A stretch of DNA of 64,000 nucleotides from Oscillospiraceae bacterium MB08-C2-2 (GTDB lineage Bacteria > Bacillota > Clostridia > Oscillospirales > Ruminococcaceae): assembly GCA_035621215.1 (NCBI GenBank), contig CP141729.1, positions 3,060,944 to 3,124,943 on the forward strand, in the 5' to 3' direction. This document shows positions 37,610 to 46,732 of this stretch, piece by piece; the stretch's first letter is position 1; the number at the start of each line of letters is the position of its first letter. A program made the translations under genes and the position numbers. The notes beneath the pieces are model-generated. The model saw nothing but the letters and a program-made list of their open reading frames with translations. It searched no databases and was not told the DNA's origin.

Positions 37610-38338
37610 TAAGAACCACCGGCTTTGCCGGTGGAGAAAGACCTTATAGGTATGGACAAGAAAAAAGCTCCCCGATATATTAAAAGTTAAGGTCTGCCAA
37701 CCTAACTAAAAAATCGAGGAGGTCTTTAAATGAAAGACATAAACAGTTTAGAACATACCAAGTGGAGATGTCAATACCACGTAGTATTTGCACCAAAATA
37801 CAGGAGACAAGTAATATATCGGGAAATTAAAGCAGACATAGGGTTTATCCTAAGGAAATTGTGTGATCAAAAAGGGGTAGAAATTATAGAAGCGAACGCA
37901 TGCCCAGATCACATCCATATGCTAATCAGTATACCACCAAAGTTTAGTGTATCGCAGATAATGGGGTATCTAAAAGGGAAGAGCAGCTTAATGATATTCG
38001 ACCGTCATGCAAATTTGAAGTACAAATATGGAAATAGGCATTTCTGGGCAAGAGGGTATTATGTGGATACAGTAGGGCGGAATAAAAAGCAGATACAGGA
38101 GTATATCAAAAAGCAATTGGAGGAAGATGAGCTATCCGATCAGATGAGTCTCAAGGAGTACACTGACCCGTTTACGGGTAGCAAGAACACCAAGGCATAA
38201 AAACGTACCCCTTTAGGGGTTGCCCGAGAAAGCAATGCGGATGGCAGATCTTTCGGGACCCCTTTAGGGGTACTGTCTGTATTGTGCCCTTCTAGGGCTT
38301 ATTCAAGCCTCCGGCTTAGCCGGAGGTTTTGACTGGCG
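37610..38338 (+). mobile_element. IS200/IS605-family insertion sequence (tnpA only)
   Basis: About 0.7 kb with one Y1 transposase gene. Subterminal hairpins instead of inverted repeats: CCACCGGC-TTT-GCCGGTGG at about 37617-37635 on the left and CCTCCGGC-TTA-GCCGGAGG at about 38310-38328 on the right, as expected for single-strand transposition. Exact tips are uncertain. Confidence 0.8.
37730..38200 (+). CDS. tnpA: IS200-type Y1 transposase
   Basis: 156 aa, normal for the family. The HUH motif is in NACPDHIHMLISIPPK; the catalytic tyrosine is in KKQIQEYIKKQ. N-terminus KWRCQYHVVFAPKYRRQVIY is typical. It cuts and joins single-stranded DNA at the flanking hairpins. The gene is more AT-rich than its neighbours and appears intact, with AGGAGG ahead of the ATG. 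Confidence 0.95.
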   Translation: MKDINSLEHTKWRCQYHVVFAPKYRRQVIYREIKADIGFILRKLCDQKGVEIIEANACPDHIHMLISIPPKFSVSQIMGYLKGKSSLMIFDRHANLKYKYGNRHFWARGYYVDTVGRNKKQIQEYIKKQLEEDELSDQMSLKEYTDPFTGSKNTKA

Positions 38339-38343
38339 GGGTA

Positions 38344-39429
38344 TTAGTCTTTCAGCCAGCGCTCTAAATTGGCTGTGACAAATGCATCGTCATTGAGATG
38401 TGGATACATGGCATAAACACGGTCAATTTCTTCTTTCTGGCCGGGGGAAAGAGTTTCCTCCGGGTTTAGGCACCAGATGCCTTCCAGCAGACCCTGACGG
38501 TGCAGCACCTCGTGAACCCCGGCGATGCATCCGGCAAAGCCGTGGGATGGATCAAAAAAAGCAGCGTTGGCATCGGTAATCTGGGCGGCTAAGGTCATCA
38601 GCTCGGGAGTGAACTGCCCCTCTTTCCGATACTGGCGAATATTTTCCAGCAGCTCCACCGCTTTTTGTGTCCAGACAGCCCAGTGCCCCAGCAGGCCGCC
38701 TTCAAAGCCTTTCCGGTAAGTTATGCCACTTTCCTCAAAGCAGAAGGTGGTCATTAAGTCGGCCACAATGTTGTCGTCGTTGCCGGTATAGAGGGTGATT
38801 TGATCGGCACGGGGCGAGGTTGCAGCGGCACGAACCATATCCAGTGTCTGGTATCGGTCAAAGGGGGCGGATTTCAGTGCCACCATATTTTCGATGGCGC
38901 AGAATTCCCGCCAGAAATCATAGGAAAGCCGCCGCCCTCCGCAGCTGGTCTGCAAATAAAACCCAATAACCGGCAAAATGGCAGCCACTTTCCGGGCCCT
39001 TTCCAGCAGGTAGCGGTCATCGTATGCAGACAGTCCACCCGGGCTGAGCAAAACAGCATGATAGCCCAGCTTTTTGGCTAGGGTGGCCTCCGCTACCGCT
39101 TGCTCCACCGGCCCGCAGACACCGGCTACCTTGACCACTGGCCGGCTGCTTGTGCGGATATAAGCCTCTGTTTCTTCAGCGGCCAACTGCAGCAAAGGCT
39201 GATAAAGGCCATATTCCGGCTTGCGGATTTCAAACTGGGTGGTGTGAACCGCCACGGCCAAACCGCCTGCACCGGACTCCAAATAATAGCGGAGCAGGGC
39301 ACGCTGTCTTTTCTGATCCCAGCTTCTGTTTTTGTCCAAAGCCAGCGGCACGGCCGGAATCACACAGCCGGCCCGCAAAAGCTCCAGAGCGTCCATTGAT
39401 TGTTTCAAGCAACACACCAGCCTTTTCAT
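38344..39429 (-). CDS. Dihydrodipicolinate synthase/aldolase-family protein
   Basis: 361 aa if started at ATG 39429; ATG 39396 is an alternative and neither has a clear ribosome site. An in-frame extension to 39696 exists but looks unlike coding sequence. The core GCVIPAVPLALDKNRSWDQKRQRALLRYYLESGAGGLAVAVHTTQFEIR and later KLGYHAVLLSPGG, PVIGFYLQTSCGGRRLSYDFW match a DapA/NanA-like TIM-barrel branch found in sugar loci. The Schiff-base lysine may be in MVALKSAPFD. It faces away from a LacI regulator and may be under its control. Substrate unknown. Confidence 0.72.
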   Translation of the reverse strand: MKRLVCCLKQSMDALELLRAGCVIPAVPLALDKNRSWDQKRQRALLRYYLESGAGGLAVAVHTTQFEIRKPEYGLYQPLLQLAAEETEAYIRTSSRPVVKVAGVCGPVEQAVAEATLAKKLGYHAVLLSPGGLSAYDDRYLLERARKVAAILPVIGFYLQTSCGGRRLSYDFWREFCAIENMVALKSAPFDRYQTLDMVRAAATSPRADQITLYTGNDDNIVADLMTTFCFEESGITYRKGFEGGLLGHWAVWTQKAVELLENIRQYRKEGQFTPELMTLAAQITDANAAFFDPSHGFAGCIAGVHEVLHRQGLLEGIWCLNPEETLSPGQKEEIDRVYAMYPHLNDDAFVTANLERWLKD

Positions 39430-39750
39430 ATTGTTGAATTGTTTCTGCTTTTCTGGCAGTCGGTCAGAGTGGAATCGTCCTGCCTGTTTTGTTGGTATTA
39501 TATAGTGCAATTTTGCTAAATGCAAATGGGCCATGTGGTTCAGAACAGTTTCTGGGGATACTCTTATTCTATAGCCCGCCATAAAAGGTTTCTCTTTAAA
39601 ATGCCGGTATAATAAGGAAAAATCAATTAGGAACAAAGGCGCTGCTATTAAATTGCAAAGGAGATATAGAAACTTTTTTCTTTTCCTCATGGACAATTAA
39701 CAAGAGGAAAAAGCCAATATTGTTAAATCGAATGAAAAAAATTCAGCCTA
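39430..39750. other. Divergent intergenic region
   Basis: About 320 bp between the DapA-like gene and the LacI promoter. It presumably holds the promoter of the DapA-like gene. No strong palindrome or gene was found. Confidence 0.4.
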
Positions 39751-39778
39751 TTGCAATGCTGTTTCGAGTTGATATAAT
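39751..39778 (+). promoter_or_regulatory. Promoter of the second LacI-type regulator
   Basis: TTGCAA, 16-bp spacer, TATAAT, 88 bp before the start codon. Confidence 0.7.
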
Positions 39779-39865
39779 AGAAATATGGACAGAATAATTT
39801 TTCTTTATTTTAGAAATAATTCTGCAATTTCACAACTCAAACAGAAACTCAGGTGATGGCGATTC

Positions 39866-40903
39866 ATGGGAAAAGTAACGATCAATGATGTTGCAAAAAT
39901 GGCGGGAGCATCCAGGGCTACAGTATCCAGGGTTCTCAGCAACCCGGATTATCCGGTCGCCAGAGAAACAAGGGAAAAGGTTCTCCATGCTGTGCAGGAG
40001 CTTGGCTATATGCCCAACATGGTGGCCAACAGCACACAAAAGGCTTCGATGATGGATATCGGGGTGATTGTTCCCAATATAACCAACCAGTTTTATGCAC
40101 TCACGATTCTGGGCATTGAAAAAGAGTTTCGCAAGCAGGGCTATAACATTCTGCTGTGCAATTCCTTTCGTGATCCCCAGCAGGAGCGCAAGCTGCTCCA
40201 ATCCCTTTACAACAAAAAAGCGCAGGGGGTAATTATTTCCTCCGTTGCCAAGGAAGGGGGCAATGTGATTGAATTCAGCAAAAAAGGCATGCAGTTTATC
40301 CTGCTGGATCAAAAAATTGAAGAGCTTGAATGCAACCACATTTCCTTCGAGTATGAAGAAGGCGCTCATAAAGCCATGGAGTATCTCCATGAAATGGGCC
40401 ACCGGCAGGTATGCTTGGCAACAACACCCCTGACCCGATGGAGCCGGCAGGAAATTTACTCCGGGTTTCGGCGGGCCATTTCCGAAGCGGGCATTGCCTT
40501 TGAGGAAAACATGCTGCTGGTAGCGGATCAGGAAAATGAATCCGACGAAGAGGGTATCTACGAAAACCGCTCGGGGCAGCTTTTGGCCAGAAAGTTTTTG
40601 CAGGGTCAGAATAAAGCCACAGCGGTGCTTTGTGTCAACGATATGGTGGCTTTCGGCTTCATACAGGAGCTGCATGCCCATGGCGTGCGGGTGCCGGAGG
40701 ATATTTCGGTGGTGGGCTTTGATGATATTCCCTTTGCTTCGATGTTTTCACCGGCGCTGACCACTGTACATTGCCCCACTGTGGAAACCGGAAGCCTTGC
40801 CGCACAGCTCATGATTCAAAAGCTGGAGGGTAAAATCCCCTTTGGATTTGGGGTTAAGCTGGAAGCGCGGCTGGTTCAGCGCAGCTCTGTTATGCAGCGC
40901 TAA
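39866..40903 (+). CDS. LacI-family transcriptional regulator
   Basis: 345 aa. Helix-turn-helix VTINDVAKMAGASRATVSRVLSN, hinge YMPNMVANSTQKAS, ligand domain (IGVIVPNITNQFYALTILGI, AQGVIISSVAKEGG, VVGFDDIPFASMFSPALTTV). ATG 39866 lies behind AGGTGATGG. It is placed between a divergent DapA-like gene and a Liv-type importer operon and probably controls both in response to the imported compound. Confidence 0.94.
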   Translation: MGKVTINDVAKMAGASRATVSRVLSNPDYPVARETREKVLHAVQELGYMPNMVANSTQKASMMDIGVIVPNITNQFYALTILGIEKEFRKQGYNILLCNSFRDPQQERKLLQSLYNKKAQGVIISSVAKEGGNVIEFSKKGMQFILLDQKIEELECNHISFEYEEGAHKAMEYLHEMGHRQVCLATTPLTRWSRQEIYSGFRRAISEAGIAFEENMLLVADQENESDEEGIYENRSGQLLARKFLQGQNKATAVLCVNDMVAFGFIQELHAHGVRVPEDISVVGFDDIPFASMFSPALTTVHCPTVETGSLAAQLMIQKLEGKIPFGFGVKLEARLVQRSSVMQR

Positions 40904-41085
40904 AGGAGTAGAATGCGGCACAGCCCGCTGGGGGCTGCTGTGAGGGAGCAGCTCTGCTATAACGGACCAGCCGTTTCTAAATAAAGCAGAATAAACGGGT
41001 CAGCCACATCCGTAAAAGGGTATTGTTTTGGTTTTGGAGGAACAGCCCGTGGCGGCTTTTTAATCGAATGGAGAGGTGAGTTTAT

Positions 41086-42321
41086 TTGAAAAAGAAAATC
41101 TTAGTCCTTGCACTGTCCCTGCTTATCACATTGGCGGCTTGCGGCCAAACCCCGGGAAGCGGTTCCTCGGCAGCTCCTGCGGAGGCTTCTCAGCCTGCCA
41201 GTTCCAGTGAGCAGGTAGCCGGCGATTTTGACGGTGAAATTGTCATTGGCAGTATTTTGGATACCAGCGGCAACATGGCAGTAGCTGGCCAGGCCACTGT
41301 CTGGGGCGCCGATTATGCCGTAAACGAGATCAACGAAAACGGCGGCATTGGCGGCAAAAAGCTGCGGATTGTCCATTATGATGTCAAGGGCGACCCCAAC
41401 GAGGCTATCAACGCTTATAACCGTTTGGTTGATCAGGATAAGGCTGTGGCCGTTGTTGGCCCCGGGCTGAGCAACATCGGTATCGCTCTGGCCCCCATCG
41501 CTGAACAAAAGAAGGTTCCCATTGTATCCCACTTCATGGATGAGCGTGCCACCACCAACGAGCAGACCGGCGAAGCATGGAAATATATTTTTCTGGCAGA
41601 GCCCAGCTGCAACCAGCAGGCCGAAGCCATTGCCTCTTATACAGTAGAAGAGCTGAAGGTTAAAACCGCTGCTGTGCTCTACGATAGCTCCAATGCTTAT
41701 TCCGTTACCCATGCTATTCCGTTTAAAGAATACTGCCAGGCCAATGGTGTTGAGATTGTTGCTGAGGAGTCCTTTGGTAAGGACGCTAAGGATTACAAAG
41801 CTCAGATTTCCAAGATTATTGCTGCCAAGCCGGAAGCCGTTTTTGTTCCCGCTTATGTGCAGCAGAATGCTCTGGCCTACAAACAGCTCCGCCAGCTGGG
41901 ATACACCGGCCTTGTAGTGGGCAACAATACTTATAACCAGCCCTTCAACACCCTGATTGAAGGTGTATCCCCTGAAGGCCTCTATTTCATCTTCAACGTG
42001 GATTACAGTTCCGAATACACCAAGTTCCTGGGCGATGCCTATAAAGCAGCCAAAAACGGTGAAGAACCCCAGATCAACGTTGCTTTTGGCTATGACAATG
42101 TAAAAATCATTGCCAATGCACTGGCTATGTCTCAGGATACCAGCGATACCGAAGCTTTGGCCGATATCATCGCAAACAAAACCGTTGAAGTCATGACCGC
42201 CTCCGGCCCCATCACGCTGGACCCCAAAACACACCGCCCTGTGGGCATGGGTGTTTATATCTCCCAGTGGGATGAAAAGGCAGAATCGGTTAACCTGCTC
42301 CAGTACTATATGGCTAAGTAG
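41086..42321 (+). CDS. Liv-type ABC transporter substrate-binding lipoprotein
   Basis: 411 aa, TTG start at 41086 behind AGAGGTGAG. Lipoprotein signal KKKILVLALSLLITLAAC; a Ser/Ala/Pro-rich linker follows. The Peripla_BP_6 fold has IVIGSILDTSGNMAVAGQAT, AVNEINENGGIGGKKL, AVVGPGLSNIGIALAPIAEQ and VFVPAYVQQNALAYKQLRQLG. This family binds branched-chain amino acids but also urea, amides and aromatic acids. The catabolic genes downstream suggest a ligand other than leucine. A structured repeat separates it from the permease genes. Confidence 0.92.
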   Translation: MKKKILVLALSLLITLAACGQTPGSGSSAAPAEASQPASSSEQVAGDFDGEIVIGSILDTSGNMAVAGQATVWGADYAVNEINENGGIGGKKLRIVHYDVKGDPNEAINAYNRLVDQDKAVAVVGPGLSNIGIALAPIAEQKKVPIVSHFMDERATTNEQTGEAWKYIFLAEPSCNQQAEAIASYTVEELKVKTAAVLYDSSNAYSVTHAIPFKEYCQANGVEIVAEESFGKDAKDYKAQISKIIAAKPEAVFVPAYVQQNALAYKQLRQLGYTGLVVGNNTYNQPFNTLIEGVSPEGLYFIFNVDYSSEYTKFLGDAYKAAKNGEEPQINVAFGYDNVKIIANALAMSQDTSDTEALADIIANKTVEVMTASGPITLDPKTHRPVGMGVYISQWDEKAESVNLLQYYMAK

Positions 42322-42362
42322 AAGTCTGCTGCAACCACCATCAGGTTATCTCAGCCTAGAAC

Positions 42363-42495
42363 ATCGTAGACAAATAGGGTACCTGATTCGTAATTCTGAC
42401 CCAGTCGAATTGATTTCGACGTAGAAATCCCACTTTTCGCGCCTTAGAGGCGCAATCCGGGGGGCTTATGGGGGGCATGGGATGCCCCCCATAGA
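42363..42495 (-). repeat. Structured intergenic element, copy D
   Basis: Reverse orientation. Reading leftward: ATGGGGGGCAT/ATGCCCCCCAT stem (loop CCC), CCCCCCGGA, GCGCC/GGCGC stem, GTCGAAATCAATTCGAC, GGGTCAGAATTACGAATC, end GTCTACGA. Like copy A it lacks the TGTAGAC hairpin on its G-rich side. It sits between the binding-protein gene and the permease genes of the Liv-type operon. Confidence 0.82.
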
Positions 42496-42532
42496 GCTTG
42501 AAGGCGAAAGCATTCAAGCGAAAAACGGCAAA

Positions 42533-42575
42533 AAAGCCTGTGCGACATGTGGAGACAAAGGGTCGTACAGGCTTT
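42533..42575 (+). terminator. Hairpin before the Liv permease genes
   Basis: AAAGCCTGTGCGAC pairs with GTCGTACAGGCTTT (one mismatch). It lies 45 bp before the permease start and may act as a partial terminator or RNA stabiliser within the operon. Confidence 0.6.
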
Positions 42576-42619
42576 GATGCCCAATTGCCGGATGCAAATT
42601 TGTTAAGTCTGGAGGAAAT

Positions 42620-43504
42620 ATGGACGTTACATTTCTTGTGCAGCAGCTGATTAACGGACTTTCCCGGGGCGCTGTTTATGCGCTGATTGCTACCGGGTTT
42701 GCCCTTATATTCAGCGTGCTGAAGTTTTCCAATTTTGCCCATGGCGGCCTGATCAGCGTTTCGGCTTACGCCGGTTATTTTTTCAGCTCCCAGCTGAAAA
42801 TGAACCCGGTGCTGGCGGTGATCTGCACTGCATTGACAGGGGCCGTGTTGGGGACTCTTTTGGATTTTATCGCCTTCCGTAACCTGCGGAAGAGAAACAG
42901 CTCCAACATCTTTTATTTTGTCAGCTCCATTACCTGTGGCATCCTGTTTATGAACCTGATGACCCTGTCTTTTGGAACTACCTTTTATTCCATTCCGCCT
43001 TTTTTCAAAGACCCCATTCTCTTTTTGGGAGATTTGATTGTTATAAAAATGGATTTGGCAATCTTTCTGATTTCCATTGGCCTGCTCCTTTTGCTGATGC
43101 TGGTTATGGAAAAAACCAAGATGGGCCTTGCCCTGCGCACCGTTGCCATTGACCGTGAGATGGCCATGCTTATGGGCATCAACTCCAATGTAATCATCAC
43201 CATCACCTTTTTGATTGCGGGTGCGCTGGCCGGAGTCAGCGGCATTCTTCTTGGTTCCAGCTTTACCATTGATCCCTTTTTGGGCAACATGGTGGTTAAA
43301 GGCTTTGTGGCTTCGGTTATCGGTGGCCTAGGCTCTTTGCCCGGTGCCATCATCGGCGCTGTTTTGCTGGGTGTGGTGGAGGTTTTCCTTACCGTTGGCG
43401 TGGGGGATATCCTGACCCCTGCCGTTGTGTTTGTATTTACACTGTTCTTTTTGCTGGTACGCCCTCAGGGCATTCGCGGGCAATTTGTTCAAGAGAAAGC
43501 ATAG
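42620..43504 (+). CDS. Branched-chain amino acid-type ABC permease (LivH-like)
   Basis: 294 aa membrane protein. N-terminal LVQQLINGLSRGAVYALIATGFALIFSVLKFSNFAHGG is characteristic of LivH; later MAMLMGINSNVIITITFLIAGALAGVSGIL and SVIGGLGSLPGAIIGAVLLGVVE. It pairs with the LivM-like subunit encoded 14 bp downstream. A GGAGGAAAT sequence precedes the ATG. Confidence 0.94.
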   Translation: MDVTFLVQQLINGLSRGAVYALIATGFALIFSVLKFSNFAHGGLISVSAYAGYFFSSQLKMNPVLAVICTALTGAVLGTLLDFIAFRNLRKRNSSNIFYFVSSITCGILFMNLMTLSFGTTFYSIPPFFKDPILFLGDLIVIKMDLAIFLISIGLLLLLMLVMEKTKMGLALRTVAIDREMAMLMGINSNVIITITFLIAGALAGVSGILLGSSFTIDPFLGNMVVKGFVASVIGGLGSLPGAIIGAVLLGVVEVFLTVGVGDILTPAVVFVFTLFFLLVRPQGIRGQFVQEKA

Positions 43505-43518
43505 GGGGAACAGCGAAA

Positions 43519-44391
43519 ATGAACGATTATGTAGCTTCTCTTATTCAGACCACCTGTATCACTATGATCGGTGTGGTCAGTATCTTTCCCCTGACTGGTA
43601 TGACAGGGCTTTTTTCCTTTGGCCAGGCGGCCTATATGGCGGTTGGCGCTTATGTGGCGGGTATTGCCGCCGTTAAATTTGGCATTCCTTTTGTGGGATG
43701 TCTGGTGTTGGGGGTTCTGGCCTCCGGCCTGATGGCTCTCATTGTGGGTATTCCCACCCTTAAACTGCGCCGGGATTATTTTTCCCTGATGTCCCTTTGC
43801 TTGGGCGAGGCCATTACCTCGGTGCTCAACAAGTTCAGCACCGTCACCGGCGGTGCGGCGGGGCTTAGCAATATTCCCAAATCGGTGAATCTGCCGGGTG
43901 TTATTTTCAGTGCCGCTTTGGTGGTGGCTATGGTGGCCTTTTATAAGAACTCCCGCTTTGGCCGTATGAGCCTTGCCATCAAAACCGATGAGCTGGCCGC
44001 CAAATCCTTTGGCATTGATGTGTTTGCCCATAAGATCAAGGTGTATATCTTCACCTCTATGCTGGCCGGTTTTTCCGGGGTGCTGTATGCCTTTTATCTT
44101 ACTTATATCGACCCCAACCTCTTTGGCTGGACTCGTTCCAGCGAGTGGGTTATCTTCCTGTTCTTCGGCGGAGTCAACAGTCTTACCGGCTCGGTGATTT
44201 CCACTGTATTCCTGACTTTGATGCCTGAGGTTCTGCGTTTTGCTACAGCAGGCCGCATTGTTATGTATACTGTGATGATTTTGCTGGTCATCAACTTTAT
44301 GCCCCAGGGGCTTCTGGGTGAAAAGGAACTGAGTATCAAAGGTATCCGGGCCTTCTTTACCCGCAAAACCGCAAAGGAGGGGAAAGCATAA
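43519..44391 (+). CDS. Branched-chain amino acid-type ABC permease (LivM-like)
   Basis: 290 aa membrane protein with LivM features: GMTGLFSFGQAAYMAVGAYVAG, PTLKLRRDYFSLMSLCLGEA, KTDELAAKSFGIDVFAHKIK and FFGGVNSLTGSVISTVFLTLMPE. It is the second channel subunit of the importer. Its last base is the first base of the LivG-like start codon (TAATG overlap), so the genes are translationally coupled. Confidence 0.94.
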   Translation: MNDYVASLIQTTCITMIGVVSIFPLTGMTGLFSFGQAAYMAVGAYVAGIAAVKFGIPFVGCLVLGVLASGLMALIVGIPTLKLRRDYFSLMSLCLGEAITSVLNKFSTVTGGAAGLSNIPKSVNLPGVIFSAALVVAMVAFYKNSRFGRMSLAIKTDELAAKSFGIDVFAHKIKVYIFTSMLAGFSGVLYAFYLTYIDPNLFGWTRSSEWVIFLFFGGVNSLTGSVISTVFLTLMPEVLRFATAGRIVMYTVMILLVINFMPQGLLGEKELSIKGIRAFFTRKTAKEGKA

Positions 44392-45155
44392 TGGCACTGC
44401 TGAAAGTGGAAAACATTGCAAAATCCTTTGGCGGAGTCAATGCCGTTGTGGATTTCTCCATGGAGATGGATAAGGGAGAGGTTGTTGGCATCATCGGCCC
44501 CAACGGAGCCGGAAAAACCACCATCTTCAACCTGATCTCTAAGGTTTATACACCCGATCAAGGCAAGCTTTGGCTGGATGGGGAAGAAATTTCCGGATTC
44601 ACACAGGAGCAGGCCGCCCGTAGGGGAATCGGCCGTACCTTTCAGAATATCCGCCTGTTTTCCGGCCTGAGTGTGCTGGATAACGTCAAGGTATCCTGCG
44701 ATTATAAGCCCCGTTATTCCATGGCGGAGGCGGTGTTCTCACTGCCCCGATGCGCCAAGGGAAATAAAGAAACAACTCGTGAGGCGATGGAATGCCTCTG
44801 CTCGGTGGGCATGGAAAAATATGCCTATGACCGCCCTTCCAACCTGCCTTATGGCTTGCAGCGCAGGCTGGAAATTGCCCGTGCTCTTGCCCTGCGGCCA
44901 AAGGTTTTGATGCTGGATGAGCCGGCGGCGGGTCTCAACCCCGAGGAATGCCTCAACATGGTGGATTTTCTGCGGGAGATTATTGAAAAGTTTGGCTTGG
45001 CTCTTTTGATCATCGAGCATCGGATGGATGTTGTGATGAATCTGTGTGATAAAATCTATGTGCAGGATTTCGGGAAGAACATTGCCTCCGGCACCCCGCT
45101 GGAGATTCAGTGTAACCCCAAGGTTCTGGCTGCTTATCTGGGGGAGGAGGATTAA
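44391..45155 (+). CDS. Liv-type ABC transporter ATPase (LivG-like)
   Basis: 254 aa. Walker A GIIGPNGAGKTTIFNLISK; signature NLPYGLQRRLEIARAL; Walker B VLMLDEPAAGLNPEE; the switch His is in LLIIEHRMDVVM. The LivG-specific insertion and GRTFQNIRLFSGLSVLDNVKV are present. One of two ATPases powering the importer. Confidence 0.94.
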   Translation: MALLKVENIAKSFGGVNAVVDFSMEMDKGEVVGIIGPNGAGKTTIFNLISKVYTPDQGKLWLDGEEISGFTQEQAARRGIGRTFQNIRLFSGLSVLDNVKVSCDYKPRYSMAEAVFSLPRCAKGNKETTREAMECLCSVGMEKYAYDRPSNLPYGLQRRLEIARALALRPKVLMLDEPAAGLNPEECLNMVDFLREIIEKFGLALLIIEHRMDVVMNLCDKIYVQDFGKNIASGTPLEIQCNPKVLAAYLGEED

Positions 45156-45156
45156 T

Positions 45157-45945
45157 ATGCTTCAGGTTCAAGGTCTCTCGGTAAGCTATGGCAAAACCCA
45201 AGCGCTCAAGGATGTTTCCTTTTCGGTGGAAAAGGGGCAGATTGTCAGTATCATCGGCGCCAACGGAGCGGGTAAAACCAGCCTGCTCAAATGCATTTCC
45301 GGCCTTGTCCGGCCTGCTGCCGGCACGGTAACCTATTTAGGTAAGCCGCTGGAACAGGAGCCCTTCCGCATTGTCAGCCGGGGCATTGTTCATGTGCCGG
45401 AGGGGCGTCGAGTCTTTTCTGCCCTGACAGTGGAGGATAACCTGCGTGCGGGTGCTTATCTCACCAAAAGCAAAAAAGAGGTAGCCCGCCAAATTGAGGA
45501 GCAGTATGACCGTTTCCCTCGGCTGGGTGAGCGGCGGAGCCAGTTCAGCGCCACTCTTTCCGGCGGTGAGCAGCAGATGCTTGCCATCGCCCGGGCGATG
45601 ATGTCCAACCCCAAAATGATTCTTCTGGATGAGCCTTCCCTAGGTCTAGCGCCCATTATTGTGGCAGAGGTCTTTAAAATCATACAGGAGATCCGTGAAA
45701 ACGAGATCACCGTTTTGCTGGTGGAGCAGAACGCCAAAAAGGCACTGAGCATTGCCGATCATGCCCTAGTGCTGGAAAACGGAAAAATCAAAAAGACTGG
45801 AACAGGCCGGGAGCTGCTGGCCGATCCTTCCATTGCCGAGGCTTATCTTGGCATGCGCGAAAGCGCCTGCCCGGTGCCGGAGCAGGCAAATCAATCAGTA
45901 ACTGTAAATAAGGAGATAGCAAATGATGAACCCCGTAATGACTAA
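45157..45945 (+). CDS. Liv-type ABC transporter ATPase (LivF-like)
   Basis: 262 aa from ATG 45157, directly behind GGGGGAGGAGG. Walker A IIGANGAGKTSLLKCISG; GIVHVPEGRRVFSALTVEDNL is a LivF hallmark; signature TLSGGEQQMLAIARAM; Walker B ILLDEPSLGLAPIIV. The last 30 residues extend past the usual end and overlap the NagB-like gene by 23 bp. Confidence 0.94.
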   Translation: MLQVQGLSVSYGKTQALKDVSFSVEKGQIVSIIGANGAGKTSLLKCISGLVRPAAGTVTYLGKPLEQEPFRIVSRGIVHVPEGRRVFSALTVEDNLRAGAYLTKSKKEVARQIEEQYDRFPRLGERRSQFSATLSGGEQQMLAIARAMMSNPKMILLDEPSLGLAPIIVAEVFKIIQEIRENEITVLLVEQNAKKALSIADHALVLENGKIKKTGTGRELLADPSIAEAYLGMRESACPVPEQANQSVTVNKEIANDEPRND

Positions 45946-46693
45946 GCAGTATGACCAGATATGTGTTCGGAAATATGCCACTCGTGAGGAAATGGGCAAG
46001 GCTGCGGCAGAGGATGTAGCCCAGCGCATCGGCAAAACCATTGCGGCCAAGGGCAGCGCCAACGTTGTGTTTGCCTCCGCCCCCTCTCAGAATGAGTTTC
46101 TGGCCCATCTGCTGGAATGCCCGGTGGAGTGGGATAAGGTTCGAGCCTTCCACATGGATGAATACATTGGCCTTGCGGCAGATGCCCCTCAGGGTTTTGG
46201 CAATTTCCTGCGGGATGCCCTCCTTTCCAAGGTAGCGGTCAAGGAGGCCCATTACATAGACGGTCAGAACCCCAACCCTCAGGCCGCCTGTGATGCCTAT
46301 TCCGCCCTGCTTTCTCAGTATACGCCGGATATTATCTGCCTTGGCATCGGCGAAAACGGCCACCTTGCCTTCAACGATCCGCCGGTTGCAGATTTTGCTG
46401 ATCCTCTCAAGGTGAAAATTGTGGAGCTGGACCCTGTCTGCCGTATGCAGCAGGTCAACGACGGGTGCTTTACTTCCATTGATCAGGTTCCTACCCACGC
46501 TCTTACCCTAACCATGTCGGCTATTCTTTCGATTCCCGAGGCTGTAGCTATTGTTCCCAGTGCGACCAAGGCACAGGCGCTGTTTGGCACCACCCACGGC
46601 GAAATTTCCGAGGCATGCCCGGCCAGCGGTCTGCGCCGCAAGGCAGGAGCCGCCATTTACACCGATATGGATGCAGGCGCACTGCTGAAATAA
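45923..46693 (+). CDS. Glucosamine-6-phosphate deaminase-family protein (NagB-like)
   Basis: 256 aa with the NagB/6-phosphogluconolactonase fold. Active-site motifs: RAFHMDEYIGLAADAPQGFGNFLRD and CLGIGENGHLAFNDPPVADF (aspartate and His of the deaminase). Towards the end, MSAILSIPEAVAIVPSATKAQAL. The start at 45923 has AGGAG seven bases upstream and overlaps livF. NagB turns glucosamine 6-phosphate into fructose 6-phosphate and ammonia; in this operon with a Liv importer it may deaminate another amino sugar derivative. There is no NagA next to it. Confidence 0.85.
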   Translation: MMNPVMTKQYDQICVRKYATREEMGKAAAEDVAQRIGKTIAAKGSANVVFASAPSQNEFLAHLLECPVEWDKVRAFHMDEYIGLAADAPQGFGNFLRDALLSKVAVKEAHYIDGQNPNPQAACDAYSALLSQYTPDIICLGIGENGHLAFNDPPVADFADPLKVKIVELDPVCRMQQVNDGCFTSIDQVPTHALTLTMSAILSIPEAVAIVPSATKAQALFGTTHGEISEACPASGLRRKAGAAIYTDMDAGALLK

Positions 46694-46732
46694 CAAATAA
46701 GGCTATTGTACATATCCAGAAGGAGGCAAGGC

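Noticed and set aside
39430-39696. N-terminal extension of the DapA-like protein
   Set aside because: The extra residues do not resemble the family and read through an AT-rich promoter region.
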